DNA of 64,000 bases from Desulfotomaculum copahuensis (GCF_001655685.1 NZ_LYVF01000062.1:62001-126000); one strand, 5' to 3'; shown: positions 34,329-43,649, counted from the first letter of the stretch. Notes: generated by a model not told the origin, from the letters alone. A program made the numbers and translations.

Positions 34329-36305
34329 ATGGCGGTGATTGCTTTAACCGGACAGCCTAATGTGGGAAAGTCTTCCGTGTTCAACGCATTGACCAAATTG
34401 CGTCAGCACGTGGGCAACTGGCCTGGTAAAACAGTGGAAAAAAAGGAGGGCGTTTTCACACTGCCCGACGGTCGGCAAGTCAGCCTGATTGATCTGCCGG
34501 GCACCTACAGCCTTACTTCCCATACTATTGAAGAGATTGTAACCCGTGACTTTGTATTGGAAAACAAACCCGATGCCATTATCAACGTGGTGGACGCCTC
34601 CAACCTGGAGCGCAATCTGTACCTGACCACGGAAATTCTGGAACTGGGCCGGCCGGTGGTGGTGGTTCTGAACATGATGGACCTGGCCGGGCAAAAAGGC
34701 TACCGGATCGATTTGCAGGCACTGGCCGGGGCGCTGGGACTGCCGGTGGTGCCGGTGGTGGCCACCCGGAAAACGGGTTTGGAAGAACTTTATAAATTAA
34801 TTGAGCAATCAATCGACGGTAAAAACCAAAACCGGGGGAATTTTCATTTTTCACCGCCGGTGGAAGAGTTAATCCGGAAAATCACCGCCCGGCTGCAGGG
34901 CTATTATTTTCACAACTATCCGTACCGCTGGCTGGCCATCAAATTGCTCGAAGATGATCCGCAGGCACGAGAACTGGTTGCCGCTACTGTCAGCGCCGCC
35001 GACCTGACTGCATTGCAGGAGGAAGCCGGTCAGTTGCCGGACCGGGCCACCCGCCTGGCCGAAGAGCGCTACCGCTGGATCAACGGCGTGCTGGACAGCG
35101 CCGTGCGCCGGGAAAGGCTGGGCGAACTGTCCCCCAGCGACCGGGTGGATCTGGTGCTGACCAGCCGTTGGCTGGGCGTGCCCATTCTGCTGGCTATACT
35201 GGCCGGCGCCTTTTCTTTGATTTTCAAACTGTCGCCGCCACTGGAAAACCTTATCGGCAACGGCTTTGCCTGGTTGAGCAGGTTGCTGGAAAGCAGCCTG
35301 GGGCCGGTGCTGCCGGGTTGGCCGGTCCACCTGCTCACCGACGGCGTACTGGCCGGGGTGGGTACGGCGATGAGTTTTGTCCCCCTGATCTTTATTACTT
35401 TTACTGTCTTCGGCCTGCTGGAAGACGTGGGCTACTTCGCCCGGGCCGCTTTTGTCATGGACCGCCTGCTCGGGCCGCTGGGCCTGCCCGGCAAGTCTTT
35501 CATCAGCCTGCTAATGGGTTACGGGTGCAACGTACCGGCGATCATGGCCGCGCGCACCGCCGATAACAGCCGGGACCGCCTGTTGACGATCATGGTCACC
35601 CCCTTGACCATCTGTTCGGCCCGGCAGGTGGTGGCGGTAGCCTTGATCGGCGCCTTCTTCCAGCCGCGGGTGGCTCCCTGGGTCATGCTGGGGCTCTACC
35701 TGCTCGGTTTTGTGTTAATCAGCCTGGTCAGCATTATATTAAAAACTACGGTGTTGAAAACAGAGAAGAACCCTTTCTTCATCGAGCTGCCTATGTACCG
35801 GTGGCCCAACTGGTCCAACATCGTCACCTACGCCTGGCACAAGACCAAGAGCTATTTCCGGCGGGCGGCCACCTACATTGCGGTGGTCAGCGCCCTGCTC
35901 TGGATATTGGCCAACTTTCCGGGCGGTTCGATCAATCACAGCATTCTGGGTGTCCTGGGACAGTGGATGCAGCCCCTGGGGCATCCCTTCGGTTTTGACT
36001 GGCGTCTGATTGTCGCCCTGATGGCCGGCTTTGCCGCCAAGGAGACAACCCTGGCCACCCTGGGCGTGCTTTACCACGCCAACGAAGCCAACATCGGCGC
36101 GGTATTGACGGCCAGCATCCCCTTCGCTTCCGGGCTATCGTTCTTTGTCTTTTCCATGTTTTATATCCCCTGCCTGGTCACCACCCTGACCATCCGCAAT
36201 GAAAGCGGTTCATGGAAATGGACGCTTTTTTCCGTGGTCTACACCTTGCTGCTGGCGGCACTGCTTTCCCTGGCCGCCTACCACCTGGCGCTTGCCCTGG
36301 CTTAA
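34329..36305 (+). CDS. feoB: ferrous iron transporter FeoB
   Basis: The 658-residue membrane protein imports Fe(II). The N-terminal G domain has GQPNVGKSSVFNAL (G1), the switch-I region with VGNWPGKTVEKKEG, DLPGTYSL (G3) and VLNMMDLA (G4). A helical GDI-like linker follows to about residue 270. The membrane core has two Gate motifs, including MGYGCNVPAIMAARTADN. ATG 34329 follows AAGGAGGTG; the GTG at 34320 lies inside that site. It is the second gene of the Fur-controlled operon, and a long terminator follows. No FeoC-like gene is visible. Confidence 0.97.
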   Translation: MAVIALTGQPNVGKSSVFNALTKLRQHVGNWPGKTVEKKEGVFTLPDGRQVSLIDLPGTYSLTSHTIEEIVTRDFVLENKPDAIINVVDASNLERNLYLTTEILELGRPVVVVLNMMDLAGQKGYRIDLQALAGALGLPVVPVVATRKTGLEELYKLIEQSIDGKNQNRGNFHFSPPVEELIRKITARLQGYYFHNYPYRWLAIKLLEDDPQARELVAATVSAADLTALQEEAGQLPDRATRLAEERYRWINGVLDSAVRRERLGELSPSDRVDLVLTSRWLGVPILLAILAGAFSLIFKLSPPLENLIGNGFAWLSRLLESSLGPVLPGWPVHLLTDGVLAGVGTAMSFVPLIFITFTVFGLLEDVGYFARAAFVMDRLLGPLGLPGKSFISLLMGYGCNVPAIMAARTADNSRDRLLTIMVTPLTICSARQVVAVALIGAFFQPRVAPWVMLGLYLLGFVLISLVSIILKTTVLKTEKNPFFIELPMYRWPNWSNIVTYAWHKTKSYFRRAATYIAVVSALLWILANFPGGSINHSILGVLGQWMQPLGHPFGFDWRLIVALMAGFAAKETTLATLGVLYHANEANIGAVLTASIPFASGLSFFVFSMFYIPCLVTTLTIRNESGSWKWTLFSVVYTLLLAALLSLAAYHLALALA

Positions 36306-36335
36306 AAATGCGCCGGGAAACAGGCCGCGGGGAAA

Positions 36336-36383
36336 ACCCGGGCCGGGCCTGGTATATATTACCTGGCCCGGCCCGGGTTTTTT
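36336..36383 (+). terminator. intrinsic terminator of the feo operon
   Basis: Long GC-rich arms, CCCGGGCCGGGCC...GGT and ACC...GGCCCGGCCCGGG, flank ATATATT and are followed by TTTTTT. Confidence 0.93.
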
Positions 36384-36458
36384 CGTGACCGGTCCGGTAA
36401 ATTAGCAGGCGGCAAAAGCATAGATTTCGTTAAGAGGGCCGGGGGGAGGGCGGACGGA

Positions 36459-36935
36459 ATGGCCTGCTTGTTGATTTCCTGTTTCTTCTTCGCCGCCGGA
36501 CTGGCCGCCACCATGACACCGGTACTACCCGGCGTGCCCTTGATCTGGTTGGGAATGGCGGTTTATGGCCTGTCCAACGGCTTCACCGTACCGGGACGCT
36601 TTTTTTATCTGACGGTGACCGTGGCGGCATTCTGTTTTACGCTGCCGGCCATTGGCGGCCGCCGGAGGGCATTCCGGCGCGACCTGTCCGGGGAGGCGGT
36701 TTGGGGCGGTATGCTGGGCGTACTGGCCGGCGTGCTGTCCCTCGGAGCGGCGGGCATGTTCTGGGGACCGCCGGTCGGGGCGGTCTTCGCCGAACTGCTT
36801 GCCGGCAAACCATTGAACCGTGCCGTGCCCCTGGCTTTCGGCACACTGGCCGGCCTGGCCGGAAACAAACCGCTGAAAATGTTGTTGCAACTGACGTTGA
36901 TCGGCTGGTTTTTTTACCGTACCGGTATGCGTTAA
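36459..36935 (+). CDS. DUF456 membrane protein
   Basis: The 158-residue protein is very hydrophobic with four to five membrane helices. It matches DUF456: FFAAGLAATMTPVLPGVPLIWLG near the start, GGMLGVLAGVLSLGAAGM, and the conserved GPPVGAVFAELLAGKP. Function is unknown. The ATG at 36459 has a GGGGGGAGGGCGG site. Its stop overlaps the end of a convergent short gene by three bases. Confidence 0.85.
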   Translation: MACLLISCFFFAAGLAATMTPVLPGVPLIWLGMAVYGLSNGFTVPGRFFYLTVTVAAFCFTLPAIGGRRRAFRRDLSGEAVWGGMLGVLAGVLSLGAAGMFWGPPVGAVFAELLAGKPLNRAVPLAFGTLAGLAGNKPLKMLLQLTLIGWFFYRTGMR

Positions 36936-37117
36936 TCTTCCGGAACGCTTTTTTCCAGAAACTCCTCGTCCAGCGGACCGCCGGCGGAGTTCAGCTGAAA
37001 TTGCGCCACCCGTGCCGCCGGTCCTGGCACGGCGGCCGCGGTTTCTTCGCCGGTGTTTTCTCCACTAACCTGCATATTGACCTGACTGATGTTCTTTTTC
37101 TTTTTCACCCGGTGCAA
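36932..37117 (-). CDS. 61-residue hypothetical protein
   Basis: A TTG at 37117 lies eight bases after an AAAAGGGGG site on the minus strand, and opens a frame ending at 36932. The N-terminus is basic (MHRVKKKKNISQVNMQV); the rest is acidic and low in hydrophobics, ending in EEFLEKSVPED. No family is recognised. It converges with the DUF456 gene, overlapping it by three or four bases. It could be a small spore-type or regulatory protein, or be non-coding. Confidence 0.45.
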   Translation of the reverse strand: MHRVKKKKNISQVNMQVSGENTGEETAAAVPGPAARVAQFQLNSAGGPLDEEFLEKSVPED

Positions 37118-37257
37118 AGTAGGACCCCCTTTTTACACTTGTTCTCCACCGTCTTGTTAAGGACCATGTCTTTTGAACATAAAAGCCGGCGGCCGCACCT
37201 CGCCGCTGCAATGCACCAGTCCTTCCCCAAAATCAAGCATGTTTATGCTTCAAGATC

Positions 37258-37743
37258 TTAACCGCCGCTACGCACATACGCTTCATCTTCAGCCAGCGAC
37301 CGCCCCCGGCCTGCTTCCACCGCCAACCGGTCGCAGCGGTTGTTGTACTCATTGGCGGCATGTCCTTTTACCCAGATCCAGTTGATCCGGTGGACGGCCG
37401 CCAGCTCAAGAATGCGCCGCCACAAATCGGGGTTTTTGGCCGGTTCCCCGCTGGAGCGCCGCCAGCCGTTGGTCTGCCAGTTCCGCGCCCAGCCTTTGGT
37501 CATGGCGTCGACGATATACCGGCTGTCAGTATAAAGGTTAACCCGGCAGGGCCTTTTTAATGCTTCCAAAGCTTTGATCACCGCCATCAATTCCATACGG
37601 TTGTTGGTGGTGCAGCGGTAACCGCCGGACAATTCCTTCACGTGATCACCATACCGGAGCATCGCCCCGAAGCCGCCCGGACCGGGATTGCCGCTGCAGG
37701 CGCCGTCGGTATACACGTCCACCACATTCATTTTTTCGCTCAT
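37258..37743 (-). CDS. rnhA: ribonuclease HI
   Basis: The 161-residue enzyme cuts RNA in RNA-DNA hybrids. The four metal-binding acids are visible: Asp in DVYTDGACSGNPGPGG, Glu in NNRMELMAVIKALE, Asp in LYTDSRYIVDAM, and Asp in NNRCDRLAVEAG. The catalytic histidine loop KGHAANEYN is intact. The substrate-binding segment WQTNGWRRSSGEPAKNPDLW is also present. A GGACGGAGGATATGCG site precedes the ATG at 37743. It stands apart from its neighbours. Confidence 0.97.
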   Translation of the reverse strand: MSEKMNVVDVYTDGACSGNPGPGGFGAMLRYGDHVKELSGGYRCTTNNRMELMAVIKALEALKRPCRVNLYTDSRYIVDAMTKGWARNWQTNGWRRSSGEPAKNPDLWRRILELAAVHRINWIWVKGHAANEYNNRCDRLAVEAGRGRSLAEDEAYVRSGG

Positions 37744-37829
37744 CGCATATCCTCCGTCCAGGGCAGGTTACCAATAATTTTACCATAATTTCAGGCTGCT
37801 AAAATTTTAAATTAAGTCTGAAAAAGGTA

Positions 37830-37857
37830 TTGACTTCCTTTGTGAAAAGTGTATCAT
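37830..37857 (+). promoter_or_regulatory. promoter of the universal stress protein pair
   Basis: TTGACT (37830-37835) and TATCAT (37852-37857) are 16 bases apart, in an AT-rich segment about 48 bases before the first gene. Confidence 0.65.
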
Positions 37858-37904
37858 TTAATTAAAGAATTGTGAATGTAAGCACATAAAAAGGAGGGTT
37901 GCTT

Positions 37905-38333
37905 ATGTATCATAAGATTCTTGTCCCGGTGGACGGCTCATACCGGGCGGTTGAAGCGGCGGAATACGGCATTGAGCTGGCGACGCAGGTGAAGGGACAG
38001 GTCACCCTTTGCCATGTCATTCCGGCCACCACTCCCTTTGTAAGCAAAAAGAACGGGGGGCGGATCACGGAAAATTTCAAACAAATTCAGTCGGAACTGC
38101 ATAAGAACGGCCGCAGTCTGCTGGAAAGAATGCATGACGTATTGCTCAGGGACGGTATCAATCTGGACACCGTACTCCTGCAGGGCAACGAGGCCTATGA
38201 AATCTGCCGGCAGGCCAGGGAGGGAAAGTACGATCTGGTGATCATGGTCGGACAGGCGAGCGGATATCTTGCCGGCGCACTGACCAACCGGGTCACCCAG
38301 AACGCCCCCTGCCCGGTACTGGTAGTGCGTTAA
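37905..38333 (+). CDS. universal stress protein UspA family, copy 1
   Basis: The 142-residue protein is a single Usp domain: YHKILVPVDGSYRAVEAAEYG at the N-terminus, VTLCHVIPATTP, and the C-terminus YLAGALTNRVTQNAPCPVLVVR. The usual ATP-binding loop G-x2-G-x9-G(S/T) is degenerate here: it reads GQASGYLAGALTN, and the final small residue before NRV is altered from S/V. AAAAGGAGGGTTGCTT precedes ATG 37905. The adjacent second copy shares the first dozen residues nearly exactly, so the pair arose by duplication. Confidence 0.93.
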   Translation: MYHKILVPVDGSYRAVEAAEYGIELATQVKGQVTLCHVIPATTPFVSKKNGGRITENFKQIQSELHKNGRSLLERMHDVLLRDGINLDTVLLQGNEAYEICRQAREGKYDLVIMVGQASGYLAGALTNRVTQNAPCPVLVVR

Positions 38334-38385
38334 ATTTAAATAACAATATGTGAAAGCGAATACTATTACCTTGGGAGGTCGCGTC

Positions 38386-38823
38386 ATGGCTTATAAAAAA
38401 ATTCTTGTCCCGGTGGACGGCTCCAGCCGGGCAGACACAGCCGCCCGGCACGCCGCCGAACTGGCGAGCAAAATGGATGCCGCGCTGGTTTTGTTTCACG
38501 TTGTTCCGATCATGCCTGTTTATACCGGCCGGTACGGACAAGTCAGCGATGCCTACAGCCTGATCAATGATCAGCTGGAAGAAAGCGGCAAGGAAATTCT
38601 GGAGCGCACGGAAAAAGGAATCGCACCTTATCAGATCAAAGTGGAAACCAAAATGGTACGCGGCATTCCGGCTCAGGAAATCTGCCAGGAAGCCGGCGAC
38701 GGCGGTTATGATTTGCTGGTCATGGGCAGCCGGGGGCTGAGCGATATCAAGGGCTACCTGATGGGCAGCGTAAGCAACCGGGTCAGCCGGCACGCCCCTT
38801 GTCCGGTGCTGATTGTACGTTAG
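38386..38823 (+). CDS. universal stress protein UspA family, copy 2
   Basis: This 145-residue Usp domain begins AYKKILVPVDGSSRADTAARHA and ends with the full ATP-binding type loop MGSRGLSDIKGYLMGSVSNRVSRHAPCPVLIVR. That is the canonical GSRG...GSVS pattern, unlike copy 1. The N-termini of the two copies share KILVPVDGS and a similar C-terminus, so they are tandem paralogues. GGGAGGTCGCGTC precedes ATG 38386. These proteins help cells survive starvation or stress; the exact signal is unknown. Confidence 0.95.
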   Translation: MAYKKILVPVDGSSRADTAARHAAELASKMDAALVLFHVVPIMPVYTGRYGQVSDAYSLINDQLEESGKEILERTEKGIAPYQIKVETKMVRGIPAQEICQEAGDGGYDLLVMGSRGLSDIKGYLMGSVSNRVSRHAPCPVLIVR

Positions 38824-39165
38824 AAGGCCGGTTCCCCGTATACCAAACCGTCATTATTTTTATACCAGGATTCCGGCCGGGCAGCCCGAAATAAGAATTC
38901 GCCGTGATTTCCTTTTCTCCTGCCGCCCGGCCGGACCGTCACCGGTCCGGAAAACACCGGCGGCGATGTGCCGCTGTTTTGTCCGCGTATTTTTACGGGT
39001 ATTTGCCGGCATGCCCGGACTCTATTGAATTCATTCAGGACAGTTGTATTTTTCGCCCGGATATACTACAATCTGTTTTGGAGTGCTACTCCTGGCGGCG
39101 ACAGCCGGCCGGGATATTTTCTTTTTCCGGTTGTAATGATTGCACGGGAGGTGTGTGATTGTTTC
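38824..39165 (+). promoter_or_regulatory. gap before purL: terminator-like hairpin and promoter
   Basis: AAAACACCGGCGGC pairs loosely with GCCGCTGTTTT at 38951-38980 and may end the usp transcript. TTGTAT (39044-39049) and TACAAT (39067-39072), 17 bases apart, form a good promoter for purL. The remaining sequence shows no gene. I found no purine riboswitch core. Confidence 0.5.
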
Positions 39166-42027
39166 ATGGGCATAACCACAGTCAGGGTGACCAACCGTCC
39201 CGGGCTGCGCGACCCGGCCGGGGAAGACGTGCTGTACGAAATCCGGCACGCCCTGGGCATTGCGCCGGTGGAGCACGTGCGCACCGCACGCGTCTACCGT
39301 TTTGAAGGGATCAGCGAAAAGGACGCCCGCCTGCTGGCGGAAAAACTGCTGGCCGAAGACGTTTTTGAGGTTTATACCATAAACAAACCGGTGATTACTG
39401 ATGCCGCGTCGGTGGTCGAGGTGGCCTACCGGCCGGGGGTGATGAACCCGGAAGCCGCCTCCTTAAGCAAGTCGGCCCGTGATCTGGGCGTCACCGGCCT
39501 TGCGGCCGCCGCCTCGAGCCGCGAATACGCCTTTTACGGAGGCGGCGTGACAGCCGCGGATATTGAAACCATCCTCGACCGGCTGCTGGTCAACCCGACG
39601 GTGGAAACAGTAATGCGGGCGGAGCCGGACACGCTTTTAATATCCGGCCGGCCGGGGGAAACAAAAATCATCCCGATCCGCCAGATGGACGACGCCGCGC
39701 TGATGGATCTGAGCCGGGACAAGCTTTTTCTCAACCTGGAGGAAATGCGCCTGATCCGGGACTATTTCATTTCCCGCCGGCGCGACGCCACCGACTGTGA
39801 AATTGAAACCCTGGCCCAGACATGGTCTGAACACTGCGGACACAAAACATTCAAGGCCGAACTGGTGGTCAACGGGCGAAAAAAGGAGCCCCTGCTGAAA
39901 AGGCTGCAGCAGGCCACCGCCCGGGCCGGTCACCCGCTGGTGCTTTCCGCTTTCGTGGATAACTCCGGCGTGATGGAGTTTTACCACGGATGGGCGGTTT
40001 GCGGCAAGGTGGAAACCCATAACTCGCCCTCGGCCATCGAACCTTACGGCGGCGCCATGACCGGCAGCGGCGGCGTGTTCCGGGATATCATGGGCACCGG
40101 ACAGGGGGCCAAAGTGATCGCCTCCACGGACATGTTTTGTTTTGCCCCGCCGGACATCAAACCGGAAGCAATCCCCCCCGGATGCCTGCACCCGCACTAC
40201 CTGCTGCGCCGGGTGGTGGCCGGGGTGCGGGATTACGGCAACCGCATGGGCATCCCGACCAACAACGGCTCCGTGCATTTTCACCGTGATTTCCGGGCCA
40301 AACCGACGGTAATCGTGGGCGCCTACGGCCTGTTACCCGTTTCCCGCGCTCAAAAAGGCCGGGCGCAGCCGGGGGATCTGGTGGTGGTCATTGGCGGCCG
40401 CACCGGCCGGGACGGCATCCACGGGGCTACCTTCTCCAGCGGGGAAATGACTCACCGCACTACGGAAGTGAACGCCAGCGCGGTGCAGATCGGCCACCCG
40501 ATTGAAGAAAAACGTACGCTCGATGCTTTGCTCGCGGCGGCGGAAGAAGGGTTGATCCGCGCCGTCACCGACTGTGGCGCCGGCGGCTTCGCCTCGGCCG
40601 TCGGGGAAATGGGAGCGGAGACCGGGGTTGAAGTCCGTTTGGAACAGGCGCCCTTGAAATACCAGGGCTTGAGTCCCTGGGAAATCTGGCTGTCGGAAAG
40701 TCAGGAACGGATGGTGCTGGCCGTGGCGCCGGAGAACCTGGACCGGGTGCTGGCCATCTGCCGCGGGCTGAACGTGGAGGCCACCGTGCTCGGTGCATTC
40801 GCCGCACACAGGCGCCTGCTGGTAACCTGGCACGGGACGGTGGTGTGTGATCTGGAAATGGAATTCCTGCACCACGGCCTGCCCCGGCGGCGGATGGAAG
40901 CATGCTGGCAGCCGCCGGAAGAAGCTGCCGCGCCGCTGACAACGCTCCCGGCGAACTGGACGGAAGCATACGGCCGGGTAATGGCGCACTTGAATGTCTG
41001 TTCAAAGGAACCGATCGTGCGCATGTACGACCACGGCGTGCAGGGAACGAACGGGCTGCCGCCATTTTCCGGCCTGCACGGGGATGGACCGAACGACGCC
41101 GTGCTGCTCACACCGCTGCCGGGACGGCCGGAGGCGGTGGTGATCAGCCACGGACTGAACCCGGTGCTGAACCGGAGCGACCCCTATTACGGCGGCCTCT
41201 GGGCGGCCGCGGAGGCCGTGTCAAACGCCGTGGCCGCCGGGGCCAACCCGGAGGAAATGGTCCTGATTGACAATTTCATCTGGCCCTTCCCCGATCCGGA
41301 GTCACTGGGCGCCCTGGACCGGGCGGTGGACGCCTGCGTGGATTTTGTGGACACCACGGGCATGCCCTTCATTTCCGGCAAGGACAGCCTGTCCAGCACC
41401 TACCGGGGTGCGGACGGCACAGTGATTAAAATCCCGCCGGTACTGTGTGTTTCCGCCTTCGGCCGGGTACCCGACATCAACCGAACCGTTTCCGCCGATT
41501 TCAAAGGGGCGGGCAACAAGATCACCCTGGTCGGCAAGCGCACCGTCAGTGAAATGGGCGGCTCGGTATACTGCGATTTGTACGGGCAACCGGGCGGCAG
41601 CCCGCCGCGTATCGATCTGTCCGTGCTGACCGGGGTGCTGACGGCCGTGCACCGGGCGATCGCCGCGGGCAAAGTATTGGCCTGTCACGACATCAGCGAG
41701 GGTGGCCTGGCGGCCGCGCTGGCCGAAATGTGCTTCGGCGGCGGACTGGGGGCGGCAATCAGCATACCGGCGGCGGAAAACCCGGTCCATTTCCTGTTCA
41801 ACGAAACAGCCGGCTGTTTTCTGGTGGAAACCGCTCCGGATACTGATCCGGCGGCATTGTTCGCCGGGGTACCCCATCAGATGCTGGGGACCACCGTGGC
41901 CGGGGACCGAATCTCGGCGGCCGGTTTGTTCTCCGTCTCATTAACCGCCTTGAAACGGGCCTGGCAGGAACCGATGGCCCGGATCTTCGGCAGCATGCGG
42001 GCCGGAAACGAAGGGAGGGGCGAATGA
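39166..42027 (+). CDS. purL: phosphoribosylformylglycinamidine synthase PurL with PurS-like N-terminal region
   Basis: The 953-residue enzyme makes FGAM from FGAR, ATP and ammonia in purine synthesis. The first 160 or so residues hold a PurS-like segment (ITTVRVTNRPGLRDPAGEDV, then VYRFEGISEKDARLLAEKLL). This is followed by the linker TWSEHCGHKTFKAELV and the PurL catalytic halves: VETHNSPSAIEPYGGAMTGSGGVFRD, GGRTGRDGIHGATFSS and KDSLSSTYRG. The glutaminase domain is absent and is encoded next as purQ. This is the intermediate-length arrangement seen in some anaerobes. ATG 39166 is about 15 bases from GGGAGGTG, so a nearby non-ATG start is possible. Confidence 0.93.
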   Translation: MGITTVRVTNRPGLRDPAGEDVLYEIRHALGIAPVEHVRTARVYRFEGISEKDARLLAEKLLAEDVFEVYTINKPVITDAASVVEVAYRPGVMNPEAASLSKSARDLGVTGLAAAASSREYAFYGGGVTAADIETILDRLLVNPTVETVMRAEPDTLLISGRPGETKIIPIRQMDDAALMDLSRDKLFLNLEEMRLIRDYFISRRRDATDCEIETLAQTWSEHCGHKTFKAELVVNGRKKEPLLKRLQQATARAGHPLVLSAFVDNSGVMEFYHGWAVCGKVETHNSPSAIEPYGGAMTGSGGVFRDIMGTGQGAKVIASTDMFCFAPPDIKPEAIPPGCLHPHYLLRRVVAGVRDYGNRMGIPTNNGSVHFHRDFRAKPTVIVGAYGLLPVSRAQKGRAQPGDLVVVIGGRTGRDGIHGATFSSGEMTHRTTEVNASAVQIGHPIEEKRTLDALLAAAEEGLIRAVTDCGAGGFASAVGEMGAETGVEVRLEQAPLKYQGLSPWEIWLSESQERMVLAVAPENLDRVLAICRGLNVEATVLGAFAAHRRLLVTWHGTVVCDLEMEFLHHGLPRRRMEACWQPPEEAAAPLTTLPANWTEAYGRVMAHLNVCSKEPIVRMYDHGVQGTNGLPPFSGLHGDGPNDAVLLTPLPGRPEAVVISHGLNPVLNRSDPYYGGLWAAAEAVSNAVAAGANPEEMVLIDNFIWPFPDPESLGALDRAVDACVDFVDTTGMPFISGKDSLSSTYRGADGTVIKIPPVLCVSAFGRVPDINRTVSADFKGAGNKITLVGKRTVSEMGGSVYCDLYGQPGGSPPRIDLSVLTGVLTAVHRAIAAGKVLACHDISEGGLAAALAEMCFGGGLGAAISIPAAENPVHFLFNETAGCFLVETAPDTDPAALFAGVPHQMLGTTVAGDRISAAGLFSVSLTALKRAWQEPMARIFGSMRAGNEGRGE

Positions 42028-42806
42028 TGAAAAAGCCCCGCGTTTGCGTTCTGCGCACCGACGGCACCAACTGTGACCGGGAAACCGCCCGCGCTTTCGA
42101 CCTGGCCGGCGGCGCGCCGCAGATGGTGCATGTCAACCAGCTGCGCACCGGGGAGGAAAAACTGGCCGCTTATCAGATCATGGTCATCCCGGGCGGGTTT
42201 TCCTACGGTGACGATGTCCACTCGGGCAAGGTGCTGGCTGTGGAGCTGACCTCCTTTTTAAAAGAACAGCTGCAGGAATTTGTGACCGCCGGCAAGCCGC
42301 TGCTCGGTATTTGCAACGGCTTCCAGGTGCTGGTGCGCACCGGCCTTCTGCCGGGCGGGCGGACGGATGAAATCAGCGCGGCATTGATGGCCAACGACAG
42401 CGGCCGTTTTGAATGCCGCTGGATTGAATTGCTGGTGGAAAACAACCACTGCCTTTTCACCCGCGGTCTGGCCGGGCGGGTATTGAGTTTTCAAGCCGCC
42501 CACGGTGAGGGCAAATTTTTTGCCCGGGAAGACACCCTGGCGGCCATCGAGCAGGCCGGCCAGGTGGTTTTCCGGTATGCCGGCGCCGGCGGCGGGCCGG
42601 CCGGAAATTACCCGGACAATCCCAACGGTTCGCTGCATGCCATCGCCGGCATCTGTAACCCCGGCGGCACGGTGCTCGGCCTGATGCCCCACCCGGAACG
42701 CTTTGTCGAACGCACCCAGCACCCGAACTGGCGCCGCGGAGAAACAGGGGAGCCGCACGGCCTGGCCATTTTCCGCAATGCGGTGCACTATGCCCGTGAA
42801 ATCTAG
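42024..42806 (+). CDS. purQ: phosphoribosylformylglycinamidine synthase glutaminase subunit PurQ
   Basis: The 260-residue glutaminase releases ammonia for PurL. The class I amidotransferase triad is visible: Cys in LLGICNGFQVLVRTG, and His and Glu in MPHPERFVE. The N-terminus has FSYGDDVHSGKVLAVEL and the end DNPNGSLHAIAGICN plus GTVLGLMPHPER. It is longer than the 220-230 residues usual with short PurL. The ATG overlaps the purL stop (ATGATGA), with GGGAGGGG upstream, so the two subunits are co-translated. Confidence 0.96.
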   Translation: MMKKPRVCVLRTDGTNCDRETARAFDLAGGAPQMVHVNQLRTGEEKLAAYQIMVIPGGFSYGDDVHSGKVLAVELTSFLKEQLQEFVTAGKPLLGICNGFQVLVRTGLLPGGRTDEISAALMANDSGRFECRWIELLVENNHCLFTRGLAGRVLSFQAAHGEGKFFAREDTLAAIEQAGQVVFRYAGAGGGPAGNYPDNPNGSLHAIAGICNPGGTVLGLMPHPERFVERTQHPNWRRGETGEPHGLAIFRNAVHYAREI

Positions 42807-43159
42807 TTACCGGCTTTTTCCGGCTGCGTGGTTGCTTTTTACCGTGAAATACAACGCACCCTCCGGCCGCCGGAACTGGAAGCGGCCGCAGAAAAGCACT
42901 ATAAACTATAACCGTGAAAACACCTGGTCCTCTCTTTTGCGGGGTGCGCGTTGCCGGTGCGCGGTCGCCGGCAGGCTTGAAACATTAAGATTGTTTATCC
43001 GCAAGATAATCAATCTTAATGTCCACCGCTGGGAAAAACGGGTTATAATAATAATTGCGAAGCAACCGGGAATGTCCACGATGGATTTACAGGTGCAATC
43101 CGGACTAAAAAGTTTTTACCGGGAGGTGGCGGGTCCGGAAGCAGGCGGACCCACAGGAC
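42807..43159 (+). other. 353-base gap: no gene, one strong inverted repeat and a promoter-like site
   Basis: I see no gene here. It holds an inverted repeat at 42984-43020 and a TATAAT at 43044-43049, about 110 bases before the DsrE-like gene. A short ATG frame at 43081 is out of frame with that gene and not convincing. Confidence 0.5.
42984..43020. repeat. 16-base inverted repeat upstream of dsrE-like gene
   Basis: ATTAAGATTGTTTATC and GATAATCAATCTTAAT are complementary except for one T-T mismatch, with CGCAA between them. There is no T tract, so it is less likely to be a terminator than an operator or an mRNA hairpin. It lies 24 bases before a TATAAT box. Confidence 0.55.
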
Positions 43160-43495
43160 ATGAAAGCATTGTTTCACATTGATGAAGATGAACGCTGGCC
43201 ACGGGTGCTGTTGAACGTTAAAAATTTCATCAAGGACACCGGGCCGGGCGGGGCGGTGATCGAAGTGGTGGCCAACGGCGCCGGCGTGCTGGCCTACGCC
43301 GGCGGAGGCACGGAAATACTGGCGCAAATGGCGGAACTGGCCCGTGCGGGAGTATTTTTCGCCGCCTGCCGCAATGCCTTGAATATGAACAATATTGCCG
43401 AAAACAGGCTGCCCGGGTTCGTCACCGTGGTGCCGGCCGGGATCACTGAAATCGTCAAAAAGCAGGGCGAAGGATACGCCTATATCAAACCCTGA
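43160..43495 (+). CDS. DsrE-family protein
   Basis: The 111-residue product resembles the DsrE/DsrF-like family: MKALFHIDEDERWPRVLLNVKN at the start, then AVIEVVANGAGVLAY and the region AGVFFAACRNALNMNNIAEN with a single cysteine, then PAGITEIVKKQGEGYAYIKP. Some DsrE proteins carry sulfur on such a cysteine; others have unknown roles. A sulfur-carrier role here is inference. The ribosome-binding site is weak. A hairpin terminator follows at 43651-43674. Confidence 0.82.
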   Translation: MKALFHIDEDERWPRVLLNVKNFIKDTGPGGAVIEVVANGAGVLAYAGGGTEILAQMAELARAGVFFAACRNALNMNNIAENRLPGFVTVVPAGITEIVKKQGEGYAYIKP

Positions 43496-43649
43496 CCAGG
43501 ATATCCACGCCCACGGCCGGTGGCAGGCCGCCGGCCGTACCCGCATCACACCATGACCGGCCGGGGTAAAGTTTGGGGAAACCGCCGGCATCGCAAGTTT
43601 GGATGAACTGCCGGCATCTTGATGTTCGCCTGATGCCGGCATATATTTC

